From assembly GCA_026184295.1 (NCBI GenBank), contig JAHCJK010000007.1, positions 1-64,000 on the forward strand: DNA of 64,000 nucleotides, read 5' to 3'. Below the pieces are notes generated by a model. That model was given only the letters and a program-made list of their open reading frames with translations. It was not told the DNA's origin and did no database searches. Both the position numbers and the translations under genes were made by a program. The stretch comes from Planctomycetota bacterium (GTDB lineage Bacteria > Planctomycetota > SZUA-567 > H5-PLA8). Within the stretch, counting starts at the first letter, position 1. Every line of letters begins with the position of its first letter. This document shows, piece by piece, positions 27,601-35,616 of this stretch.

Positions 27601-30600
27601 ACCACGACCTTCGGCGGCGCGCTGAACTTCAATACAGCCACCGGCCTGAACGTGACTTCCGGCATCGTGAACATAAACGGCGCCGTCACGACCACGAACG
27701 GCGGCGTGGTGACCATCACCAACAGTGGCCTGCTGACCATTCTGGCGGCGGCGGACATGAGCCTGGATGGCGCGTTTACTCAAAACGGCGCGGGCCTTGT
27801 GACCACCGGCGGCGACATCGCGACGACGAACGACGCGATCTCCTTCGCGACGGCCGTGACGCTGTCCGGCAACGTCCTTCTCGACACGAACACGGGCGCG
27901 GGCGACGTGAGCTTCGGGAGTTCGGTGAACGGGGGCTTCAGTCTGACGATCACTGCCGGCACCGGCGCGGTGACCCTGCGGCAGATCGGCAACACCGCGA
28001 CGCAGGAGTTGACCGGGCTGACCGTAAGCGGCGGCAGCCTGACCTTGCACAACGACATTAGTACTTCTGGCGACGGAAACGGGAACGTTAATTTCTCAGG
28101 GATCACGGGCACCATCGATATCGCACACGCAACCGGCATCGTCATCGACACGGATCGAACCGGAGGCACCGGCTCCGCTGGCGCGGTGAACTTTGGGAGC
28201 GCCGCCGTGACAGGCGCTGGCAAGACTTTGTCCATTCAGACCGTACACAACGGTGGAGCCGGATCCGATGGAGCGATTACGCTGGGCGCTGTTGGAACGA
28301 TTGCCAATCCTTTGGCCGGGTTGACCTTGAACTCCAACGGCGCAGGCGTGCTGACGCTCAACGGCAGCATCTTCGTCAGCGGGAGTTCCTTGAGCTTTAC
28401 CTCGGTCGGTGCGGCCATTGCCGTGAACGGGCCCATTACGATCGATACCAGCGACGGGTCGGTGGCGGGCGGCGACGTCAACTTTACCGGGCGGACGCTT
28501 ACCGGTAACGCCACAGGAAGCCTTTCCATCGACACGAGTGGCACGACGAACGGCATCGTGACCCTGCAGACGGTGAATTTGACCGCAAGTTCCGGTGGAC
28601 TGACGGTAGCCGGCGGCGCCCTGCGACTGCTTGGCAACATCTCCACGGACGGCGGGACGGTTGACTTTTCGGGCGCGGCGAGCATTCGCGTGGATGCCAC
28701 GCTCACGATCGATACCCGGACCGCGGCGGCGACGGCCGGAAACGTAAACTTCGGAACGGTGGCGACCAATGCCAACGCGGGCGGCCTGAACCTGACCATC
28801 GACGCGACCGGCGGCACGGCCGGCACGGTTTCGCTGGGGGCCATGACCACGGCGACGGTGCTGAACCAGTTGACGGTCAGCGGCGGCACGATCAATTTGA
28901 ACGGCAGCATCACCACCGCCGATTTCCAGCTTTATACCGGCGCCGTCTCCATTGCGGGAGGCGTCTCGCTCACCTCGAACACGACCGATCTGACCATCAC
29001 GGGGAACGTGACGCTCGCGGGCGGAACGGTCACCCTCACCTCCGGCCTGGGCGCCGGCGACGACATCGGCATCACCGGCACCATCAACGGGCCGGCCACG
29101 CTGAACCTGAATGCCGGGTCGGGCGTGATCACGCTGGGAGGCGTCATTGGGGGCGGCAGCCCGTTAACCGCCTTTTCCGCGACGTCCTCGAACCGCACCG
29201 ACGTGGGCGGCAACGTGACCACCAGCGGCACTCAGACCTATACAGGCCCGGTGCGGTTGACGGCCGACGCCACCTTTACCACCACCAACAATAACGTGCA
29301 GTTCACCAGCACGGTGCAGGCGGACACCAACAATGCGCACGACCTGGCCGTGAACACCGGAACGGGGAGCATCTCGTTCGGCGGAACCGTGGGGCTGACT
29401 GGGACGAGGTTCTCGACGATTACCCTTACGACCACCGGCGCGCTTACGCTGAACCAGGGATTCTTCTCCACGGGCCTCATGACAGTGAACGCCGCGGGCG
29501 TCACGCACTCGGCCGGCACCATCACCGCGGGAAGCATGACCTTCAATTCGTCCGCCGGCGTCACGCAGGCGGCCGCGGGCGGGAATCTGGTCCTGACGGG
29601 CGACCTGACGCTGCAGGGCAACGGCGCGTTCTCCTTCTCCAATACCGCCAACAGCGTGACCGGCGGAGGCAAACTGGTCACCTCGGGCACGACGGTCGAT
29701 TCGATCGTCTTCACGACGGCCAGCGCGATCACGACCGGCACGATTCAGACCGACAACGGGGGGCTGACGGTCGCGCACGGCGCCGCCGCGTACACGATCG
29801 ACGGGAACATCACGCTCAGCGGGGCCTTCTCCGAAACGGGAACGGGCAACGTGACCGTCGCGAGCACCGCGGCGCGCACGATCAACACCAGCGCCACCGA
29901 CTCGAACATCGTCTTCAACAACACCATCACCCTGAACAACAACCTGACCCTGAACGCGGGCGCCGGGGCGGTCAACCTGGCGACGTCCGAGACGTCGGTC
30001 TCGGACGGGACCGTGGACACGCATACGCTTTCCATGACCGGGAACGCGTTCGGCACCTTCACCATCGGCACCAGGTTGAACACGCTGAACCTGACCACCG
30101 GCAACCCGGCGGGCATCACGATCGCCGGCACGTTCAACGCGCTGAACATCGGCATCACCACCACCGACCCGGCCGCCAGCCTGACGGTCAACGCGAATAT
30201 CACCGCCAACTCGCTGACGCTGACCTCCCTGAAGAATGTGGATATTGGCGGCAACATCACCACCACCGCAGGCGCCGCCAAGCTTCGCGTGGTATCGGAA
30301 TCCCTGACGCAGACGGGTGGCGTCATTGACGTCACCAACCTGGAGCTGGAATCGCAGGCCAGTACCACCGGCAATTTCACGCTCAATCGAACCGGAAATA
30401 AGATTGCCAACGCGACCACGACCGGAAGCGGCGTGGCGGGGAATATCACGCTGGTCGACGATGGCGGGTCCTCCAACCTGATCATCACCTCGCTTGTTAC
30501 GACGAACGCGGGCGACGTGAGCATCAACCACGGCACGAATACGCTGACCATCAACGGCACGAACAATATCGCCGGCTCCTTCTCGGAGTCGGGCGGCGGC

Positions 30601-33600
30601 GGCGTGACTCTGGGCGGTTCGCTCGCGGTGGGTGCGGGCGAAAACATCGGCTTCACCGGCACGCTGACCGTTGCCGGCAACGCGTCGCTGACCGTGTCCG
30701 GGGCGGGCGGCTTAACGCTCGGCGCGGTCAACGGCACGGTGGCCACGGACACGCTGGCGCTGAACATCGGGGCCTCGGGTACGCTGACGCTGAACGGCGC
30801 GATCGGGGCCTCCAACATTCAGAACATCACCATTACCTACGGCAATACTACGGCGCTGACGCTGAACCAGAACCTTACCGCCACCGGAACGATCACGATC
30901 AATTCGACGGGCGGCGTGAGCCAGACCGCGGGCGTGCTGACGTCCAACAACCTCGCCCTCGGCCGGAATGGCGCGACCTCCGGCGACTGGGCCATGGCCA
31001 CCTCGACCAATATGGTGAACAACCTGTCGGGCACCGTGGCCGGCGACATCAATTTCAAGAATGGCAAGGCCCTGAATCTCAACGCGATCGATACGACCAA
31101 CGCAAGCGTTGCCGGCAAGGGCGCGTTGACCGTGGATCACGGCACCTTTGCGCTCACGATTACCGGCCCCATCAACCTTAAGGAAGGCTTCACCTCGACC
31201 GGGGCGGGAACGAATACGCTGGCGGGCAGCCTGACGATCGGAAACGGGAATATCACCTTTAGCGGCACGCTTGGCATCTCGGGCACGGCTACGCTTACCA
31301 CGGGAGCAAGCGGGGCGATCAGCCTGAGCACGGTTACGCGCAACGCCTCGGGCGACAACCTGGTCCTGAATGCGGGCACGGGCGGCATTGCCTTGGGGGG
31401 GAGCATCGGAGCGTCGGGGAACACGGGCGGCGTGACGCTGAACACCACGGGGAGCGTCACCCAGTCCAGCGGAACGATTTTTGGCGGTACCCTGACGATT
31501 CAGGGTTCGGGAACCTTTGGGACTGCGGGGTCGCCGCTGGTGGCCGATGTTACGAACCTCGTCAGCAGCGGGTCCGTGGGCAACGTCTCCATTTCGGATT
31601 CGAACGGCCTTACGTTGGGAACGTTCAATGCCGGGACCAACACGGTCAGGCTGACGACGACCGGGACCATCTCCGGCGGCACGCTGACGGCCGGGACCGT
31701 GGACCTTCAAGGGGCGGGTGCCACCTACAACATCACGACGAGCACCGGAATTTTGACCGGAAACGTGGGTTCCGGGAGCGTCACGGTCTCCAACAACACG
31801 AACATTACGGTGAATGCGATTACCGCGAACGGCGGGATTTCGGTCACCACCACCACCGCGGCCAAGTCGATCACCCTCGGCGCCAACCTGGCGCCTTCCG
31901 CGGGGACGGTGGTCCTGAACGCCACCGGGGCCATCGACCTGGCGGGGTTCGATATTGGCGGGACCAGCGCCACGCTGACCTGGGGAACCGTCTTCACCCA
32001 GAATGCCGGAACCTTCAGCACTTCGACCCTGACGGTGAATGGCGCGGGCACGAATACGCTGACCGTGGGCACCATCGCGCTGGGCGGCACCTTGAGCGGC
32101 ACGTTGAATGTCGTCAGCACCGGCAACCTGACCGCCAACGGCACGCTCCAGGCGGCTGGGCTTTCGATCAGCAGTTCCGGCGATGTGACGCTGACGACGA
32201 ACCTGGGTAATTTCGCGGCCAATTTGACCGGTTCGGGCAAGAACCTCACGATCACCAACACCGGGACGCTCAACATCACCACGGTCGGTTCCGTCAGCGG
32301 CATCACCACCACGGGCGGCGGCGATGTCACCATCACTTCGAGCAACGGCGTGAGCCAGACCCTGGGGGCTTCCGATCGGATCAGCACCGACGTGCTGACG
32401 ATCAACGGCACCGGCAACTTCATCGTGAACAACACCTCGAACGCCGTCGCGAGTTTGACGACGGGCAGCGGCTCGCTGGCGGTCGCGGGCAACCCGAGCG
32501 AAATCCAGATTACGGTGAATGCCTCGGGCATCACGCTGAACGAGATCGAGACGACGGGCGTTTCCGGCAACCTGACCGTCACCACTACGGGAACGGTGAC
32601 GGTCAACGGGCCCCTGCAGCTCAGCGGCACCTTCTCGCAGGGCGGCGGCGGCGGCGTATCGCTCTCGGGCACGCTCTCGGCGCCCTCCTTCAATTACTCG
32701 GGGGCGGTGACGATCGCCAACGGCACGACCATCACGGCCACCACGGGCGGGATCACGTTCGGAAGCACGGTGGACGCGGCGACGGCCGGCGCGAGCGTGA
32801 CGATGACGGCCGCGAACAACAACAACATCCAGTTCAACGGACCCGTGGGCGTGAATGGGGCGGGCGGCATCACCTTTGGCTCGATCTCCTTGAATACCTC
32901 GGGCACCGGGCAGGTGATCATCAACGACGTGATCGGCGATTCGACGCACCGGCAGGGGAACATCACCATCGTTTCGGCGGCGGTCTTCACGTCGTCCAAG
33001 GACATGTACTCCAGCGGCACGATCGACATCACGGCCAATGGGATCACGCAGTCGGCCGGGGTCCTCGACGCCCTGGTGGCCATCAACCTGCGCCCGTCGG
33101 TCAACGGCGTGAACCAAACCGGCGGCGGCATCGTTACGGTCGGCCTTGGCCTGATCGGAACGGGCGGCGGCACCGGATTCCAGATGACTGCGGGCACCAA
33201 CACCTTTACCAGCCTGACCAGTCTGGCCGGCTCGACGACGGGCAACATCAATCTTAGTACGACCTCGATTGTTTCCGTGGGCACCTTCAACGCGGGCGCC
33301 GGCAACGTGACCCTGAATGTGGGCGGCACGACGGTGGGCGGGCTGCTGACGACGTCGGGCACGGTGAGCGTGACGAGTTCCGGCAATGTCGCGCTGCACA
33401 CCGACATCGGGACCCTGGTGGTCTCTCTGACGACCTCCGGAAGCACCCTGAACATCAACGACGACAACGGCTTCGCCATCGGCGCCGGCGGCGTGGGCGG
33501 CACCAACGCGGCGATCACCATCAACCTGGGCGCCGGAACCCTGACCTCGACCGGCACGGTGACGGGCAGCAGCCTGAACCTGACGGGCGCCGGCACCTCG

Positions 33601-35544
33601 TATACGGTGAACACGAACATCGGCACCCTGACCGGCACGCTGACCAACGGCAGCGGCACGGTGACCATCGTCGAAACGAACGCGCTCACCCTGGGCACGT
33701 TCAACGCGGCCGGCATGACCGTGACGCTCACCAGCACGGGGCTTTCGGGCGGGACGCTGACCGCCGCGGGCCTGGTGATTCACGGTTCCGGCGGCGTTCT
33801 GATCACCACGGCCGTCGGCCGGCTCGAATCGAATGCATCTGGGGCGATCAGCGTCACCAACTCGGGCAACCTGATCATCGGCGGGCTGACCGGCCCGACG
33901 GTCGGCGTCTCGACGGACGGGACGATCTTCATCCGCGCGAACGGCGGGACGTTGTTGATCGACGAGGCCGTGACCACCACGGGCACGACCGTGACGCTGG
34001 AAAGCACCGGGCTGATGACGGTCAACGCGAACATCGGGTCCGTCACCTTCGTCTCACTGAACGCGGGGGGCATCAACCAGACGGGCGGCCAGATCGCGTC
34101 GAACGGCCTGGTGGTCCTGGGCTCCGGCACCTTCGACCTGAACGGCCCGACGGCCAATTCGGTGAACATCATCGCGGTGTTCATCGGCAGCCCGCTGGAT
34201 TTCCAGAACAACAAGGCGCTCACGGTCGGCTCCGTCAACGGGACGACGGGCATCAATACGACGAACGGCGACCTGACCCTGACGACGACCGCGGGCGCGA
34301 TCACGCTGGCGGCGGACGTGGACGTGGGTTCGGCGCGCGCCACCTTCAGCGGGGCGGGCGGGCTGGACCAGACCGGCGGCTCCCTGACGGCGAACCAACT
34401 GGTCCTGCGCGGAGGCGGCGCGGTCTCGCTGACCACCGCGTCCAACGCGATCACCTCGCTGGCCGGCAACATCGGCGGCGGCGCCGGATCGACGGTGAAC
34501 GTCTACTCCGGATCGGGCAACCTGACGATCGCGAACCTGGGCGTCGGCGCCGACGGGCTGACGACCTCGGGCAACGTGATCACCATCCGTGCGCCCGCCG
34601 GCGTCCTGACCGTCAACGCGCCGCTGAATTCGACGTCCGTCGGCGGCGGCACGGCGACGACCATCGGGCAGGTGGTGGTCAACGTGGTGCCGACGGGCGG
34701 CGCGACGATCACGCTGGAAGGCGCGCCGAACCCCGGCGGCGGCGGCAGCGGCGGCACGACGATCATCCTGCAGCCGTTCCAGCCGCCGAACCAGGGCCCG
34801 CCGGTGGGCCTGGGCGGCCTGGGCGCGCTGACGCTCGGCACCAACCAGGACCTGAACGGCCTCGGCGACCTGGGCCTCGACCTGAAGAAGGAAGACCTGG
34901 GCGTCAACCTGGAAAACAGCATCGCCAACCTGAAGTTCGAGAAGCTGGGCGAACTGATGAAGGACATCAGCACCCTGATCGAAAACCAGGGCGGCGACAA
35001 CGCCTCGCTGCGCCGCTCGCTGGAAGAGGTGAAGAACTCCGAGCAGATCATGGACGCCGCCAACAGCGCGCTGGAGACGGGGAGCAAGGCGTACGGAAGC
35101 GCGGGCGATCCGCTGAAGGCGATCCTGAAGCAGCTCATCGACGACGTGCAGAAGGCCGGCGAGGACGTGAAGAACGCGAACCTGACGCTGGCGCAGAAGC
35201 TGGCCGGCTTCGCGGCCGACCGGATGGACCGCCTGGCGGAAGACGCGCTGGAAGGCGCGATCGCCGGGCTGCGCAACGCCAACGACCGCCTGCGCGTGGC
35301 GGCGGTGGTGCTGCACACGATCGCGGGCGGCATCGCCGAAGGCAAGCTGACGGCGGAGAAGGTGGACGAGATCATGCAGTTGATCGACCGGGTGCGCGCC
35401 GAGGAAACCGAGAAGGCTCAGACCGAACGCGAGCGCCGCGACCGCCTGAAGGAAGACATGAAGTTCGCCGAACTGCAGGACCTCGGCAAGGAAGAGCAGA
35501 AGACGCAGGAGAAGACCCCGGAAAAGACGCCGGAAGCGCCGTAA
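24640..35544 (+). CDS. Giant TpsA-type filamentous adhesin (two-partner secretion exoprotein)
   Basis: About 3,634 residues. The start at 24640 has GGAGG 7 nt upstream and gives a proper signal peptide (LAGLAALQCLCTALALGTEA); an in-frame TTG at 24559 lacks this. Residues about 25-300 form the TPS secretion domain of the FhaB/HMW1 type, with WNSFGVPQGGTANF, LINPSGVVVGATGVINTAGF and NIFLIAAK. Then follow some 3,000 residues of T/G/N-rich beta-helix repeats (pattern L.a..gI.l.g.v...g.). Around residue 3,350 a Gly/Pro linker gives way to a charged alpha-helical tail of about 250 residues ending in KTPEKTPEAP. It is exported across the outer membrane by the TpsB protein at 38569. Parts near 25.8-26.3 and 28.0-28.3 kb are less GC-rich, suggesting mosaic origin. 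Confidence 0.93.
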   Translation: MLKRPLAGLAALQCLCTALALGTEASGPQVVGGSATIQQNGSNLTVTTGSNKTVINWNSFGVPQGGTANFIQPGSNSAVLNRVTGGMPSRIDGSLLSNGRVYLINPSGVVVGATGVINTAGFTASTLDIPDSAFLNGGDLHFVGSSNEAIVNLGRIEASEGNIFLIAAKLENQGTLKAANGTVGLVAAKDVILTSNNQVFIQPVGESIGGTGIENAGVIEAAKAELQAQGNLYQLAINNSGVVNATSVVEEGGRILLRADGGRVSNSGTLTAQRIVGGKTIGGTIEVLAEIVDLNGNAVLNASGDLGGGQINIGGSYQGSGPLPNAQTTFVGDGVRIFADALDVGNGGTVIVWADGGTYIGGEIAARGGQNGGNGGFIETSGKENLVVSMEARINVSAELGLCGTWLLDPKNVIVGSSGSGTIADVSTFAAQSGNTISINVSALIGQGNIVIQATNDVTFTADLAMTGAATLTVQAGRDIIVNAGVAISTTNSNISFKANDEAVASNRDSGTGNITMGAGSSISSGTGSISLTLGSNAGGAGTIQVAALTTNGTAAGTISVNSGGGGITLNGNLSTDGGAATIAGAVTLTGPVTLGAAVTIDTDATATDANITFSGASSTVNGAFALVLNAGTGTITAGGDIGLLGALSSMSATGGSMSFRSVRTANGQTYTGPVSLNGDLISTTAGNGVSVSGTLTLTGNSTIQLTGSDAANDVNLAAVTGGFSLGITAGGGDVSISGTVGASALTTLTIAASGGTIDVQAVTTSGAQSYTGATTLNGTLTVNTAGAGVTVTGATTLATGGGAITLTGSNAANDVTLGTVNGAFALNILAGGGDVIVGVVGGSSPVASFTVNANTATITDVTTAGGVGGVVSVTAAGGISIGSTINTHNGGATAGAVTFTGPVLLINTLTVTTDATTTDANITFTSTITASAAGVQGLTLSAGTGLISVGGTVGATRLGAIQINSAGGVSFGAVTAASLTQSAGTGTTTFGGALNFNTATGLNVTSGIVNINGAVTTTNGGVVTITNSGLLTILAAADMSLDGAFTQNGAGLVTTGGDIATTNDAISFATAVTLSGNVLLDTNTGAGDVSFGSSVNGGFSLTITAGTGAVTLRQIGNTATQELTGLTVSGGSLTLHNDISTSGDGNGNVNFSGITGTIDIAHATGIVIDTDRTGGTGSAGAVNFGSAAVTGAGKTLSIQTVHNGGAGSDGAITLGAVGTIANPLAGLTLNSNGAGVLTLNGSIFVSGSSLSFTSVGAAIAVNGPITIDTSDGSVAGGDVNFTGRTLTGNATGSLSIDTSGTTNGIVTLQTVNLTASSGGLTVAGGALRLLGNISTDGGTVDFSGAASIRVDATLTIDTRTAAATAGNVNFGTVATNANAGGLNLTIDATGGTAGTVSLGAMTTATVLNQLTVSGGTINLNGSITTADFQLYTGAVSIAGGVSLTSNTTDLTITGNVTLAGGTVTLTSGLGAGDDIGITGTINGPATLNLNAGSGVITLGGVIGGGSPLTAFSATSSNRTDVGGNVTTSGTQTYTGPVRLTADATFTTTNNNVQFTSTVQADTNNAHDLAVNTGTGSISFGGTVGLTGTRFSTITLTTTGALTLNQGFFSTGLMTVNAAGVTHSAGTITAGSMTFNSSAGVTQAAAGGNLVLTGDLTLQGNGAFSFSNTANSVTGGGKLVTSGTTVDSIVFTTASAITTGTIQTDNGGLTVAHGAAAYTIDGNITLSGAFSETGTGNVTVASTAARTINTSATDSNIVFNNTITLNNNLTLNAGAGAVNLATSETSVSDGTVDTHTLSMTGNAFGTFTIGTRLNTLNLTTGNPAGITIAGTFNALNIGITTTDPAASLTVNANITANSLTLTSLKNVDIGGNITTTAGAAKLRVVSESLTQTGGVIDVTNLELESQASTTGNFTLNRTGNKIANATTTGSGVAGNITLVDDGGSSNLIITSLVTTNAGDVSINHGTNTLTINGTNNIAGSFSESGGGGVTLGGSLAVGAGENIGFTGTLTVAGNASLTVSGAGGLTLGAVNGTVATDTLALNIGASGTLTLNGAIGASNIQNITITYGNTTALTLNQNLTATGTITINSTGGVSQTAGVLTSNNLALGRNGATSGDWAMATSTNMVNNLSGTVAGDINFKNGKALNLNAIDTTNASVAGKGALTVDHGTFALTITGPINLKEGFTSTGAGTNTLAGSLTIGNGNITFSGTLGISGTATLTTGASGAISLSTVTRNASGDNLVLNAGTGGIALGGSIGASGNTGGVTLNTTGSVTQSSGTIFGGTLTIQGSGTFGTAGSPLVADVTNLVSSGSVGNVSISDSNGLTLGTFNAGTNTVRLTTTGTISGGTLTAGTVDLQGAGATYNITTSTGILTGNVGSGSVTVSNNTNITVNAITANGGISVTTTTAAKSITLGANLAPSAGTVVLNATGAIDLAGFDIGGTSATLTWGTVFTQNAGTFSTSTLTVNGAGTNTLTVGTIALGGTLSGTLNVVSTGNLTANGTLQAAGLSISSSGDVTLTTNLGNFAANLTGSGKNLTITNTGTLNITTVGSVSGITTTGGGDVTITSSNGVSQTLGASDRISTDVLTINGTGNFIVNNTSNAVASLTTGSGSLAVAGNPSEIQITVNASGITLNEIETTGVSGNLTVTTTGTVTVNGPLQLSGTFSQGGGGGVSLSGTLSAPSFNYSGAVTIANGTTITATTGGITFGSTVDAATAGASVTMTAANNNNIQFNGPVGVNGAGGITFGSISLNTSGTGQVIINDVIGDSTHRQGNITIVSAAVFTSSKDMYSSGTIDITANGITQSAGVLDALVAINLRPSVNGVNQTGGGIVTVGLGLIGTGGGTGFQMTAGTNTFTSLTSLAGSTTGNINLSTTSIVSVGTFNAGAGNVTLNVGGTTVGGLLTTSGTVSVTSSGNVALHTDIGTLVVSLTTSGSTLNINDDNGFAIGAGGVGGTNAAITINLGAGTLTSTGTVTGSSLNLTGAGTSYTVNTNIGTLTGTLTNGSGTVTIVETNALTLGTFNAAGMTVTLTSTGLSGGTLTAAGLVIHGSGGVLITTAVGRLESNASGAISVTNSGNLIIGGLTGPTVGVSTDGTIFIRANGGTLLIDEAVTTTGTTVTLESTGLMTVNANIGSVTFVSLNAGGINQTGGQIASNGLVVLGSGTFDLNGPTANSVNIIAVFIGSPLDFQNNKALTVGSVNGTTGINTTNGDLTLTTTAGAITLAADVDVGSARATFSGAGGLDQTGGSLTANQLVLRGGGAVSLTTASNAITSLAGNIGGGAGSTVNVYSGSGNLTIANLGVGADGLTTSGNVITIRAPAGVLTVNAPLNSTSVGGGTATTIGQVVVNVVPTGGATITLEGAPNPGGGGSGGTTIILQPFQPPNQGPPVGLGGLGALTLGTNQDLNGLGDLGLDLKKEDLGVNLENSIANLKFEKLGELMKDISTLIENQGGDNASLRRSLEEVKNSEQIMDAANSALETGSKAYGSAGDPLKAILKQLIDDVQKAGEDVKNANLTLAQKLAGFAADRMDRLAEDALEGAIAGLRNANDRLRVAAVVLHTIAGGIAEGKLTAEKVDEIMQLIDRVRAEETEKAQTERERRDRLKEDMKFAELQDLGKEEQKTQEKTPEKTPEAP

Positions 35545-35616
35545 GGCGCCGGAGGCAGGCCGGAGCCGCATGGGACGCGGAACCGGCGAAGCGCAGGACC
35601 TGGCAGGCAGGGAACC

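Noticed and set aside
30712-33783. Very long open frames on the minus strand inside tpsA (also 29164-30531, 34054-36858)
   Set aside because: They arise because the T/G/N-rich sense codons of the beta-helix repeats rarely give stops on the other strand. They have no signal peptide, no ribosome binding site and only biased composition; the sense frame is continuous with TPS features.
24640-35544. CRISPR-like or DNA satellite array
   Set aside because: The repetition is at protein level (beta-helix turns). DNA repeats are irregular in length and sequence, with no constant repeat and spacer sizes.
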